From NCBI RefSeq assembly GCF_013423485.1, contig NZ_JABFFR010000019.1, positions 141,902-205,901 on the forward strand: DNA of 64,000 nt, read 5' to 3'. A program made the position numbers and the translations under genes. The notes under the pieces were generated by a model, which made no database searches, was not told where the DNA came from, and saw only the letters and a list, made by a program, of their open reading frames with translations. Shown here piece by piece: positions 53,467 through 62,502 of this stretch. This DNA comes from Azospirillum oleiclasticum (lineage in GTDB: Bacteria; Pseudomonadota; Alphaproteobacteria; Azospirillales; Azospirillaceae). Within the stretch, counting starts at the first letter, position 1. Every line of letters begins with the position of its first letter.

Positions 53467-55255
53467 CGGTCGGCACCCTGAATGAGAATTCCTTGGTCCG
53501 GGCCGCGCCGGAGGCCTCGGCCTCAACGGCCTCCAGCCGAATGAAACCGTCGTCAGCGTCCTTGAACAGGGCGTCCAGACGGTCGATGACCTTGAGCTTG
53601 AAGTCGTGGAAGTCTTCGAAGCACTGCCGGGAGAAGCTCGCGGGCAGGCTGCCGGAACTGACCCGCATCAGATACTCGAAGTGCGTCAGGCGCAGCGGGA
53701 TCTCCCCCGGCGACGGCTCTCCCGGACGCGCCATCGGATCGATGACCACCATGCGCGGGGTCGCCTTGCCGACCGCCCAGTCGAACGAAAGGTACGGGGC
53801 ACGCCTCTGCCTGGATACAGACAAAGTGTGCGACAGGAACCGCGCGACGCGCGACCGACCATCGCCTCCCGCCGAGCATAGGAGAACGTCCGCGTGGACG
53901 TCGAGCATCATGCCGGTGAACGTCCGGTTCAGCCCCCTGACGAGGCGCGGCGTCCACTTGTCCGGCGGTCGTCCCTCGCGGAGGGAAGCGCAGAACTCCA
54001 GGTACTCCCCGGCATGGCGGAACACGGTCAGGTGCCACGGGTCGAGGCCGCCGAGGTCGGCGCCGAGCGTGAAGAACAGCCGCTGGCGTTGGGCCTCCAG
54101 GGACTTGAGGAAGTCCGGGGTGCCGCTACGGTCGCCCGCGAGATAGGCCGCTCGGCTGTGGCGGTGGGCGGCCTCGCCGAACAGGGGATCCGCGCTGACG
54201 GCCTTCGCGTAATCCTCTTTGCGCTCGATGTGACCATAGACCAGCAGGTCGTCGATCACATTGGATGTCTCCTTGCCGATTCCGAACGCGTCTATGGCCG
54301 CGAACGCTTGGTACTGGAAGCGCACGCGCTCCGGCACGTTCAAGCCCAGGGCGTTGGAATAGGGACTCGTCGCCTCCTTGGGCTCGATCCGCTGCGACCT
54401 CTTGCAGTTCAGCAGCGGGCTTTTCCCATCCCCGGCCACGCCAAGCAAGATGTTCACCACGAGCATCAGCAGGTGACGGATGGGCAGGTGGTGGTCGTTG
54501 GCCCCCGCGAGGTCGATCACCTGGGCCAGCCTCTCCCTGAAGAGGGAGCCGTCCGCCAGTCGGTCACGGTTGACGAGGATCGGGCAGCGGTCCTTGGCCG
54601 GGCAGCCGCAGCAGTGCTTCCAGTCGGGATGGTTGACGATGAGACCGGCCAGCGTGTCAAACAGCGCCCCGTGCATCTCGCGGCTCAGGTTGTACATGCT
54701 GAGTCGCCAGCGGTCAGACTTCTGCCGGCCCTCGACCAGCATGGCCTCAATCTCGCGGAAGAGGGGCTGCCGGGCCTGGTCCGCCGCCGCCCATCCCCGG
54801 AAGCTGGCGACGAGCTGTCCGTCGTTGGCTGCGAGCAGGAAGGCGTCCGTCCCATGGCCGTTCGCGGCCGCGGCCAACCGAGGCAGCAGGGCTTCCTTCT
54901 CGGTCGCCGTGAACTCGCTCAAGTCCTTGGCGATCACGGCCGAACGCCCGTCGCCGAGTGGTACCGCCACCAGTTTCAGCCCCTTCGCCCATTCGACCGC
55001 GTCGCCGCCCAACTCCTCGAAGGCGCGTCGGCAGTGGAAGGTCTTGCCGTCGCCCGCCGTTCCCGTGAGGATGACGACCCGCGGTCCCCCAGCTCGCAGG
55101 TCGCCGAGCACGTCGCCGAGCCGCATCGGCGGCGCCTCGATGGGCGCCACTCCGGCGCGCTCACGGGCCTCGTGGATGCGCTCGTCATACATGTTGTCCT
55201 GGGCCGGGATCGGGCCGTAGTGCCTCAGGAAGTCCACAAGCGGGTTTTTGTGCAT
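53459..55255 (-). CDS. sspF: Phosphorothioation-dependent restriction protein SspF (DptF family), P-loop ATPase
   Basis: 598 aa from ATG 55255, chosen because it starts 7 nt after the sspD stop; the longer frame to 55336 would overlap sspD. The N-terminal segment FLRHYGPIPAQDN is followed by Walker A GTAGDGKT (residues 65-72). A Cys cluster (HCCGCPAKDRC, near 220) could bind zinc. This is the ATPase/regulator-like subunit of the FGH module, which damages unmodified DNA. The last 8 nt overlap sspG. Confidence 0.72.
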   Translation of the reverse strand: MHKNPLVDFLRHYGPIPAQDNMYDERIHEARERAGVAPIEAPPMRLGDVLGDLRAGGPRVVILTGTAGDGKTFHCRRAFEELGGDAVEWAKGLKLVAVPLGDGRSAVIAKDLSEFTATEKEALLPRLAAAANGHGTDAFLLAANDGQLVASFRGWAAADQARQPLFREIEAMLVEGRQKSDRWRLSMYNLSREMHGALFDTLAGLIVNHPDWKHCCGCPAKDRCPILVNRDRLADGSLFRERLAQVIDLAGANDHHLPIRHLLMLVVNILLGVAGDGKSPLLNCKRSQRIEPKEATSPYSNALGLNVPERVRFQYQAFAAIDAFGIGKETSNVIDDLLVYGHIERKEDYAKAVSADPLFGEAAHRHSRAAYLAGDRSGTPDFLKSLEAQRQRLFFTLGADLGGLDPWHLTVFRHAGEYLEFCASLREGRPPDKWTPRLVRGLNRTFTGMMLDVHADVLLCSAGGDGRSRVARFLSHTLSVSRQRRAPYLSFDWAVGKATPRMVVIDPMARPGEPSPGEIPLRLTHFEYLMRVSSGSLPASFSRQCFEDFHDFKLKVIDRLDALFKDADDGFIRLEAVEAEASGAARTKEFSFRVPTDD

Positions 55256-55262
55256 GTCCGCC

Positions 55263-56066
55263 TCACAGGTGGCAGATGGCGCAACCGTCGAGCCCCAGCC
55301 CGTCGGCGACCTCATAGCGCTTTTCCAGACGTTCAATGTCCCCGAGCGATCGGCCCTCGGCCCATGTGTAGGGCCGCCCGCCCTCGACCTTTTCGTAGGC
55401 CTTCGCCTTTTCGAAGAGCTCGGGGTGGTTCTCCATAAGGCCCTGCCATTCGCCGACGGCCTGGTAGAAGCAGAAGTAGCAACCCGACCGCGACCGCCAC
55501 GAATAGTAGGGCGGCACCCCTAGGCCGGACCCTTCCAGGATCGCGATCACATCCTTGAGGCGGACGTCGGCCTCCTTGAAGGGGTACACGGGGATGATGT
55601 TCGGCTCCTCGGACAGGACGACGGGCTTCCTCTGCGTGTAGCCCTCGCGGTCCTCGTCGGCCCGGATGCCGATGTAGCTGTAGGCCTTGTCCTTGCCGAT
55701 GTAGGCCTCGAAGGGCTTGATCTTGAGGACACGGGTGCACCACCGGGCCTGCGGCGACGGCATGAACCCGCCGTAGTACTCGCGCAGGAAGACGTCGAAC
55801 GGGTTCCGGTCCCCCTTCTCCTTGACGCCGAGCAGGTCGAGGGCGTTGAGCTTGGTGACCGAGACGCCGAAGATGGCCTCAAACCGCCGGATGTAGGCGT
55901 ACGTTTCCGGCAGCTCGACGCCCGTGTCGGTGAAGACGATCTCGAACTTGACGTCGGGGTGGCGCTCCAACAGCCACACCGCGAGCGCGGTGGAGTCCTT
56001 CCCGCCGGAAAACGACAGGATGTGCCGCGCGTCCTTGTCCGCCATCGCTTCGGCGAGCCTAGTCAT
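55263..56066 (-). CDS. sspD: SspD: PP-loop ATP pyrophosphatase (PAPS reductase family) for DNA phosphorothioation
   Basis: 267 aa from ATG 56066. The PP-loop SGGKDS (residues 20-25) identifies the ATP-pyrophosphatase fold of PAPS reductases, and FTDTGVELPET follows as in DndC. Two CxxC clusters (CYFC in the middle and CAIC at the C-terminus) are expected for an iron-sulfur or sulfur-carrying site. With SspA it would activate sulfur for the DNA backbone. The start shares one base with the sspC stop (TGATG), showing tight coupling. Confidence 0.88.
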   Translation of the reverse strand: MTRLAEAMADKDARHILSFSGGKDSTALAVWLLERHPDVKFEIVFTDTGVELPETYAYIRRFEAIFGVSVTKLNALDLLGVKEKGDRNPFDVFLREYYGGFMPSPQARWCTRVLKIKPFEAYIGKDKAYSYIGIRADEDREGYTQRKPVVLSEEPNIIPVYPFKEADVRLKDVIAILEGSGLGVPPYYSWRSRSGCYFCFYQAVGEWQGLMENHPELFEKAKAYEKVEGGRPYTWAEGRSLGDIERLEKRYEVADGLGLDGCAICHL

Positions 56067-59000
56067 CAGCCATTCCCCTCCGTCCCGGCCACCCGCGCGA
56101 GGAGTTCCTCGGCGGCGGCCCTTCCCGCGATCCTGACCAGTTTGGCGAGCAGGTCCCCGGCGCGGGCCTCGATGATCGGCCGCAAGGCCGCGTCGGGTTC
56201 CCCGGCGGCCAGGGCCGCCTCCTCGACCTGTTCGGCGACGGCCTTGAGGCGCCGTGCGAACTCCGCCGGGGTCCGTTCGGTCCAACGGTCGAAGTCCAGG
56301 CCGAGCAGGAGCATCGATACCGCCCTGGCGAAGGAGACCTCGGTGTAGCGCCCGTCCGTCGCCGCGGAAGCGCGCGCCAACAGGGCCTTGGCCGCTTGGT
56401 CGCCGCCGGGCTTCGCAAAGGCGCCGGCGAAGCAGGAAGCCCACGCCTTGGCGCTGGCCAGCGCGTCACCGCCTTCCATGTCCGGCAGGGCCAGCGTCCC
56501 GCAGACGATCCGGACGGCCTCGGCTTGGTGGCCTTCGACCACCGCCTCGATGGCCATCCGGCACCGACGCACCATGTCGAGCGTCTCCGGGCCTGGCCCG
56601 TCCGCCCTGGCGACCTTGGGGAGTCGCCGGAAGATGACCTCCACGGGGTCGTGGCCGGGGGCCAGCGCCTGCTGAAACAGCCTGACCGTCTGGTCGGGAT
56701 GCCGGGTGGTCAGCGCGCCCTCGGGCCGTTGGACCTTCCAGGCGTGGAGGGCGTCCTGAGCATGCCGCAGCAGGTCGGCCTCCTCCGGGGCCGGAGCGCC
56801 GAATTCTTCAGCAAGGCCGCGCAGGTAGTCCGCGATCCCGCCGGACAGGTCGAAAACCTCGACCTCGAAAGCTTGGGGACGGGAGCACATCTCCTCGACT
56901 TCGGACGCCAGGACATCCTTGAGCCATGCGCCGTCCCGGCGGATCGCCACCGCCCTGCCGAACGCCTTGAGGCCGGCTGCGGTCAGGATGGGCAGAAGAC
57001 CCTGCCGGAGGCCGAACGGCGGCGCGAGCATCGCCGTGACGAGGTCGCCGAACGGCTTGAGGCCCGGAGTCTGGAAGAAACGTTGGATCTCCATCCACAC
57101 GGCCCGCAGGCCCGCGTCCTTCAGATCAAAGTGTGGGGCCCACCCCCACGTCCCGTCCGGTTGTTCCTCCCGGTACAGTCCCGTCCTGTAGAGGACGGTC
57201 CGGTACATCGCGATGTCGGGCGTCCCGCCGCCGAACTCGCATCCCAGGTGGGGTTCGCCGTCCCGCTCCAGAACGCAAAGGAGCAACCTCTTGCGGGCGT
57301 TGACCATGGGCCGTGACAGCTTGCGGCGGACGACCGATTCGTTGCGGATCCTGGGCGTGTCGGGGAACCGGCGGTCGGCGACGTCCGAGAGGGCCTCGGC
57401 CAGGGACGCGGCGTCGCGGACGTCCACGGGCTTTCCAAGGGCGAACCAGTGTTGGCGTCCCCGCCCCGGCGCGACGGCCCTGTCGAGGAGCCGGTCTAGC
57501 GCCTCCATGGCGGCGTCCGTCATGTGCGCGATCTCGGCCTCGGCGAGCGGGTCGCTCCCGACCAGCGCCTCGTCCTCGGACAGGCGTCCCAAGCAGGCGA
57601 TCTCCATCGCGTGTTCGGCCAGCGGCAAGGGCTCCGCGCTGACGCAGGCGATGACGCCGCCGTCGGCGGGCAGGAGCGACGGCACGGTCGCCAGGGCCGC
57701 CTCCGCCTCCTTGACGCCCTCGGCCACGACGTAGAGCACCCTGCCATCTTCGCCTGGCTCCACCTTGAGGAGCGGGTGTCCGGCGCCCGCGGCGCAGAGG
57801 TCCGAGGCCGACGCGTAGGCGCCGGTCCACGCACGGCGGATCCAGCGGTCGAGGTTGTGGCGGACAGGTCGCACGGCAGGCGCTGGGCGCCGCACCGACA
57901 AGAAGCCGACAAGGTCGAAATCCGTCTCGATCCGCGACCGCTCCTCCTCGATGCGGCCCCGAAGGTCGAGGTCCGTCCCGTGCCAGACCGCGACGTCATC
58001 CGTCCGGTGGCGGTGGAGGAGGAGCTTTCGGGCGAGAAGGGACTCGACGGCCTTGGCCGCCACGCTCCCGTCGCCGTAGGGCGCGACCGCGGCCAGCAGG
58101 GTGTCCCTTGACACCTTCACCCTCTGGCCCGATGCGCCAAGCCCCAGCAGGGCGGCGGCGGCGATGACGAGGGCTTCGTCGGGGCCTTCCGCTTTCGACA
58201 GCGCGCTCTCGGCCTCCAGCCAGCGCCGGTGGGATCCGCCGATGCCCACGTCGGCCTCCATAGCGGGCGAGAAATGGTCGTAGACGTCCTTGAGGGTGAC
58301 GCGGCGGGACAGGTCGGCGGCGTCAAGGAAAGCGAAGACGCTGCGCTCATGCTGCGCCACCCGGGCGGCAAGTCCCGGGAGGACGTGCAGGGCGGCGGGG
58401 TCGAGCGGCCACGCCGCCTTCAGCGTTTCGGCCAGGGCCGCAGCGCCCGAAAACGCTGGGAACAGCCCCGCCGCGAGGGAGCGTTCCGCTGCCGCGGTGA
58501 AGTCGGTCGGCGGCAGTGGGGGAGGCGTGGGCCGCGTCTCGGCCGCCACCGAGGCGATCAGTCGGTGCATCTCCCCACTGTCGTCCACAAAGCGGACGGC
58601 GCCGAAGCGTCCCTCGACCTTGCGCCATGCGGAGCGGGCCGCCTGGCCGAGGCCGCCCGTGTAATGGAAAACGCCCTGGTGTAGGAGGAGCGTCAGGGTC
58701 GCCGCCGGACGGTCCTGCCTTACCGCCCATTCGGCAGCCTGCTGGAGCTGTGCCAGTTCATGTGCCCGACCCTCCGCGGCGAGGCTTTCGAGGTGGCGCC
58801 CGAACTCGTCCCAGACGATCGCGACGAGGTCGAATCCCCGCTCCTTGGCCGCGACCGCGATCGCGTCGAGCACCACGGTCACGCCCTGGCGGCCCGGACG
58901 CGGCAATTCCGTGCCCAGCGCCGAGGACGCCGCGGTGACCAAGGCCCCGGCCACGTCGCCGTAGGCGCCGTCGAGCACCACGGGCAGTCCGCGCAATCCT

Positions 59001-59287
59001 TCAAGCCGGCGCGCGAGGACGGGATCGACCTCCTCAAGGCGGGACGGGTCACATGCCGTCGCGACGCCGCCGCCGGACATCGCCATGCACGCGAAGCCAG
59101 CGGCCAGCGACTTTCCCGAGCCGTACGCGGCCACGACCATCGTGGCCGGAGACGGCTCGCCCAAGGCCACGGCCCGGATGACCTGGGCGCTCTTGGGGGT
59201 GGGCGCGAAGTGGGCGAACCGTTCGGGCGAGGCAAGGTCGAGACCGAGGTTCACGGATCGGAGGAATGCGGCGCGCCGGGCGGACAT
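56066..59287 (-). CDS. sspC: SspC: ATPase of the phosphorothioation module
   Basis: 1073 aa from ATG 59287. Walker A AYGSGKS (residues 54-60) and a Walker B segment IVWDEFGRH (157-165) lie in the N-terminal domain. The rest is a long, probably helical body with no other motif I recognise, including an Arg-rich loop (PAVRPVRHNLDRWIRR) that could contact DNA. The order sspA-B-C-D and this large P-loop protein after a DUF4007 protein fit SspC, which supplies energy for sulfur insertion. Start and stop each share a base with the neighbours (TGATG). Confidence 0.75.
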   Translation of the reverse strand: MSARRAAFLRSVNLGLDLASPERFAHFAPTPKSAQVIRAVALGEPSPATMVVAAYGSGKSLAAGFACMAMSGGGVATACDPSRLEEVDPVLARRLEGLRGLPVVLDGAYGDVAGALVTAASSALGTELPRPGRQGVTVVLDAIAVAAKERGFDLVAIVWDEFGRHLESLAAEGRAHELAQLQQAAEWAVRQDRPAATLTLLLHQGVFHYTGGLGQAARSAWRKVEGRFGAVRFVDDSGEMHRLIASVAAETRPTPPPLPPTDFTAAAERSLAAGLFPAFSGAAALAETLKAAWPLDPAALHVLPGLAARVAQHERSVFAFLDAADLSRRVTLKDVYDHFSPAMEADVGIGGSHRRWLEAESALSKAEGPDEALVIAAAALLGLGASGQRVKVSRDTLLAAVAPYGDGSVAAKAVESLLARKLLLHRHRTDDVAVWHGTDLDLRGRIEEERSRIETDFDLVGFLSVRRPAPAVRPVRHNLDRWIRRAWTGAYASASDLCAAGAGHPLLKVEPGEDGRVLYVVAEGVKEAEAALATVPSLLPADGGVIACVSAEPLPLAEHAMEIACLGRLSEDEALVGSDPLAEAEIAHMTDAAMEALDRLLDRAVAPGRGRQHWFALGKPVDVRDAASLAEALSDVADRRFPDTPRIRNESVVRRKLSRPMVNARKRLLLCVLERDGEPHLGCEFGGGTPDIAMYRTVLYRTGLYREEQPDGTWGWAPHFDLKDAGLRAVWMEIQRFFQTPGLKPFGDLVTAMLAPPFGLRQGLLPILTAAGLKAFGRAVAIRRDGAWLKDVLASEVEEMCSRPQAFEVEVFDLSGGIADYLRGLAEEFGAPAPEEADLLRHAQDALHAWKVQRPEGALTTRHPDQTVRLFQQALAPGHDPVEVIFRRLPKVARADGPGPETLDMVRRCRMAIEAVVEGHQAEAVRIVCGTLALPDMEGGDALASAKAWASCFAGAFAKPGGDQAAKALLARASAATDGRYTEVSFARAVSMLLLGLDFDRWTERTPAEFARRLKAVAEQVEEAALAAGEPDAALRPIIEARAGDLLAKLVRIAGRAAAEELLARVAGTEGNG

Positions 59288-60168
59288 CAGCCCGCCCTCC
59301 GGAAATGTTCGGCCAGCCAGTCGGCGGACGGGAAGGCCGGCACGCGGATGACCCGGTCGCCGCCCAGCATCTCGCTGCGGAGGGACGTGCGCCCCAGGAC
59401 GCGTTCGGTTTCGGCAAGGCAGGCCGCGAATGCGTCGGAAGACAACGCCAGAACCCGCCCCGGGCCGCCGGGGCGCCCGACCGCCTCGCGCATGTGCACG
59501 TCGAACCATCCCCCAGCGCTCCGCTCGCCCATGAAGGTGGTGGCCAAGGAGTAGCAGAGGATTTCAGGCGGGATCGGCTTAGGGCCGCGGTCGATGCGGA
59601 ACGTGTCGGATGCACGGTAGTGGACCATCAACCCGAGTTGCCGGAACGGCGGATCGACCGCTTCCTCGGGGTCTTCATCCGACGGTGGGACCGGCTTCGC
59701 GTACGATGACAGAAGCACGGCAATGTCGGAGGACACCGATCTGGGGCTTGGCATCCGGTGGCCCTCCGCCTCGAGGTGGCGGTTGAGCGCCTCGGCACAC
59801 TGGCGGCGGTCGAATCGATGGTCGCCGGGGAATCGGCTGAAGATCCAATGCCAAGCGACCGCTTCCCCCGACTGCGAGGCGACGTTCACGTGCAGCGCCC
59901 ACCATGTCGCGGGTCGGAGCATCGCTGGGTCGTGCTTTAGGACGAGGCGGCCAAGCGGGGTCGGGGCGAAGCCGTCCTTACCAAGGGAAGCCGCAAGGCG
60001 TGTCAGGCGCAGCCAGTGCCGAATTGACTTCGCCATATTGACGCCAACGCCCAGGCTGTCGGCGACCAGTGGATCGTCAAAGGCGTGGGCGTCCTCCGCG
60101 GCCAAGCGCAGCCCCTTGCTCAGCCATGTCTCGCGCACGGCGAAGGTCTCATGGCCGCCGAACCTCAT
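59287..60168 (-). CDS. sspB: SspB: DUF4007 protein, presumed DNA nickase of the phosphorothioation module
   Basis: 293 aa from ATG 60168. The DUF4007 opening (FGGHETFAVRETWLSKG, residues 3-19) is clear, followed by a winged-helix-like region (VADSLGVGVNMAKSIRHWL) and a long C-terminal body. In SspABCD systems this protein nicks one strand so that sulfur can be put in a single-stranded manner. It overlaps sspA by 4 nt (ATGA) and sspC by one base. No deletion or frameshift is visible. Confidence 0.85.
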   Translation of the reverse strand: MRFGGHETFAVRETWLSKGLRLAAEDAHAFDDPLVADSLGVGVNMAKSIRHWLRLTRLAASLGKDGFAPTPLGRLVLKHDPAMLRPATWWALHVNVASQSGEAVAWHWIFSRFPGDHRFDRRQCAEALNRHLEAEGHRMPSPRSVSSDIAVLLSSYAKPVPPSDEDPEEAVDPPFRQLGLMVHYRASDTFRIDRGPKPIPPEILCYSLATTFMGERSAGGWFDVHMREAVGRPGGPGRVLALSSDAFAACLAETERVLGRTSLRSEMLGGDRVIRVPAFPSADWLAEHFRRAG

Positions 60169-61304
60169 GGCAGCACCATGAAGCGGCGGAGTTTCTCGAC
60201 GACCTCGGCCACCGCCATGGCCGCCGTGTCCGCATCTTGGTCAGCATTCATGACCGAAAAGCTGAATCGGACCGTCGCCCATGCCTCGGCCTCGCTCAGC
60301 CCCATGGCGAGGAGGGTCGGCGAAGGCTCCGGTCGCCCGCTGGAGCATGCGGATGTCTGCGAGCACATGATCCCCGCCCGGTCCAGGTTTGCAACCACCG
60401 CCTGTCCGTCGACGCCTTTGAAGCGGATGCTGGAGGTGTTGCACAGCCGCTCCGCGGACGCCCCGTTGACCTTGGAGTCTGGCACTGCGGCCAGAACCAC
60501 ACGCTCGAACCGGTCCCGCAGTTCCGTCATCCGGGCCACGTCGTTTCCAAAGCGCGAGGCCCTTGCGGAGCAGGCAGCTGCGAATCCGGCTGCGCCCGGG
60601 ACGTTCTCGGTTCCCGACCGCAGGCCGTCTTGCTGTCCTCCGCCAAGGATGGCTGGGGACAGGAGACCGACGTTGCGTGTCCACAGCGCGCCGATGCCGA
60701 GGGGGCCGTGCATCTTGTGGGCGGACAGGGTGACAAGGTCGATGCCGGAGTCGTCCAAGCCGAGCGGCACGCGGCCAAAAGCCTGGGCCGCATCGGAATG
60801 AAACACAGCTCCTTTGGCACGGCACAGCCGGGCGATTTCACGGATGGGCTGCACGACCCCGGTCTCGCCGCTGGCCCATTGCACCGAGACGATGTCCAGA
60901 CCCTCCTCGAGCCTCTCCGACAATGCGTCGAGGTCGACGATACCGTCACGGCGTAACGGAAGGACCGTCAACCGCCCTCCAGATGCGGACGCGGCGGGAC
61001 GCAACACAGAAGGATGCTCCGCCGCCGAGACGGCCACCCGCGGGCTCTGGAGTCGGCGGAACAAGGAGGAGAAGCCGAGATTGTTGGCTTCCGTTCCGCC
61101 CGATGTCAGCACAAGTCCGCCAGGATTTCCCCCGGCCAACCCCGCGACGGAAGTCTTGCTTCCGAACAAGGCTGCTTTCGCCCGCGCCCCCTTGGCGTGG
61201 GATGAGGAGGGGTTTCCATAGCCGTCTGTCATCGCCTTGGCGACGGCGTCCAAAACTTCCGGCAGCGGCTGCGTTGTGGCGTTGTTGTCGAGGTAAACTT
61301 CCAA
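60165..61304 (-). CDS. sspA: SspA: PLP-dependent cysteine desulfurase for DNA phosphorothioation
   Basis: 379 aa. The start is TTG 61304, since no ATG suits the conserved opening (EVYLDNNATT). The PLP-binding Lys197 (LSAHKMHG) and the loop Cys320 (TSACSSGRPEPSPT) are in the positions expected for IscS/NifS-type desulfurases, so both catalytic residues are intact. It releases sulfur from cysteine as persulfide for SspD. It is the first gene of the operon; its promoter must lie in the AT-rich gap above 61304. The Ala/Gly-rich weak start suggests modest translation. Confidence 0.9.
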   Translation of the reverse strand: MEVYLDNNATTQPLPEVLDAVAKAMTDGYGNPSSSHAKGARAKAALFGSKTSVAGLAGGNPGGLVLTSGGTEANNLGFSSLFRRLQSPRVAVSAAEHPSVLRPAASASGGRLTVLPLRRDGIVDLDALSERLEEGLDIVSVQWASGETGVVQPIREIARLCRAKGAVFHSDAAQAFGRVPLGLDDSGIDLVTLSAHKMHGPLGIGALWTRNVGLLSPAILGGGQQDGLRSGTENVPGAAGFAAACSARASRFGNDVARMTELRDRFERVVLAAVPDSKVNGASAERLCNTSSIRFKGVDGQAVVANLDRAGIMCSQTSACSSGRPEPSPTLLAMGLSEAEAWATVRFSFSVMNADQDADTAAMAVAEVVEKLRRFMVLP

Positions 61305-61617
61305 GCCTCCAGCCCCCTGAGTTCCACTCCAAGCGTTTCTGGCGCTCGGCCCAACGGCGAACAGGATCCCTCACCTGCCGACACCGCCCGTGTCTGCATG
61401 CGGATACCGCCCCAAAATGGAACGACGCATCGCCGCTCACGAATCAATCCAGCGCTACACCACCATCCATCAATCATCCGAAAGGCATCGGATTGGCTTC
61501 GGCGAACACGCCTGACCACGTCTCCCTCTGACGGTTTGGTGTCAAGCCGTCCAAAGCCGCAACTTCTACTACTTTGCGAAATAGCATCCCCATCGGTCAA
61601 CCAGGAAACTGAAAGCC
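61305..61617. other. AT-richer gap upstream of sspA
   Basis: About 310 nt of mixed composition with no supported gene. It should hold the promoter of the ssp operon. TTGACC on the minus strand (61596-61601) is a possible -35, but I see no matching -10 at proper spacing. Confidence 0.4.
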
Positions 61618-61932
61618 ATGAAGATGGCAATGGGCGCAGGGCCTGCCTCTGTTGGCTCGAGACTGATTTCGTTCTACGAAAAATTGCTTCTCACTCAAAA
61701 TATTCGCGTTGATCGCCTCTTTAGTCTCGGGAAATTTCAGATTCTGAGCTTCATATTTGCATACTTGAGTATGATTTCTGCTCGGATCATAGTATCCGCT
61801 GGGAAAAGACAGGAGTTCAGGGAATTAGCACGCGCCATTATTCGTTCACTTGCAGTGGTCGGCTTGGCGTTGGCACTCGACGGGGCCGTCCACGACGACG
61901 ACGCGACAATCACCAGGATACCCGCCCACTAG
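61618..61932 (+). CDS. Possible small ORF, low-GC, uncertain
   Basis: A 104-codon frame whose middle has clearly lower GC (for example KIIVSAGKRQEF-like text) than the rest of the window. A hydrophobic segment (FQILSFIFAYLSMISARIIV) could be one transmembrane helix. The ribosome site is weak. It is divergent from sspA and may be foreign debris rather than a gene. No family recognised. Confidence 0.3.
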   Translation: MKMAMGAGPASVGSRLISFYEKLLLTQNIRVDRLFSLGKFQILSFIFAYLSMISARIIVSAGKRQEFRELARAIIRSLAVVGLALALDGAVHDDDATITRIPAH

Positions 61933-61956
61933 ATCACCTACTCAGGGAGCGCCTAG

Positions 61957-62454
61957 CAGGTCTTTGCGGCCACGCCCCGAAGCGCGCCCAAGGCCGACCG
62001 ACGCCGCCGCCTCGATGCGCCCTACCTCTGGTCCCTCGGCGAGTTCTGCGTCCCCACGAACGTCTGGCTCGCGCTCACCCGCATAAACGTTTGGATCGGA
62101 TCCGCCCTGACCGCGGAGTGTGGCCTGGACCCCGAGCGGTCGGCCGCCGAGGTCCGGAAGGTCGTCGCGGCCATGATGGACGCGGGCGTCCCAGTGTACT
62201 GCGTGTGGACCCGGAACCGCCTGCGAATCGGCAACTTCAACGTGGACCACTGCCTAGCGTTTGGTGCCGGCCCCAACGTCGACCTCTCGAACCTCATGCC
62301 CACCAAAGACCGCGTCCAGCACCACCAGAAACGGCGGATGCCTGGGCGGTTTCAGCGGCGGATGAGGGTGTCGCTGCGGTGCGGCCAAACCTCGATCCGG
62401 CGCAACTCGGCCGGAGCCTCGCCGCGCGGCGCGGCCCCCGCTTCGTGGCGGTAG
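61957..62454 (+). pseudogene. Decayed HNH-endonuclease domain gene
   Basis: An open frame preceded directly by TAG and lacking a start before internal Met codons near 62173. It encodes a recognisable HNH-type tail: YCVWTRNRLRIGNFNVDHC, then DLSNLMP, then RVQHHQK, with the Asp-His, Asn and His expected. Upstream text (APYLWSLGEFCVPTNVWLAL) resembles the N-terminal part of the same family. A span between these blocks looks deleted. I infer a once full-length HNH nuclease gene, now inactive. Confidence 0.55.
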
Positions 62455-62502
62455 GACGTCAACCCGCCGTCCTACTGGTCGACGATCCTGCGCATCGTGG
62501 AC

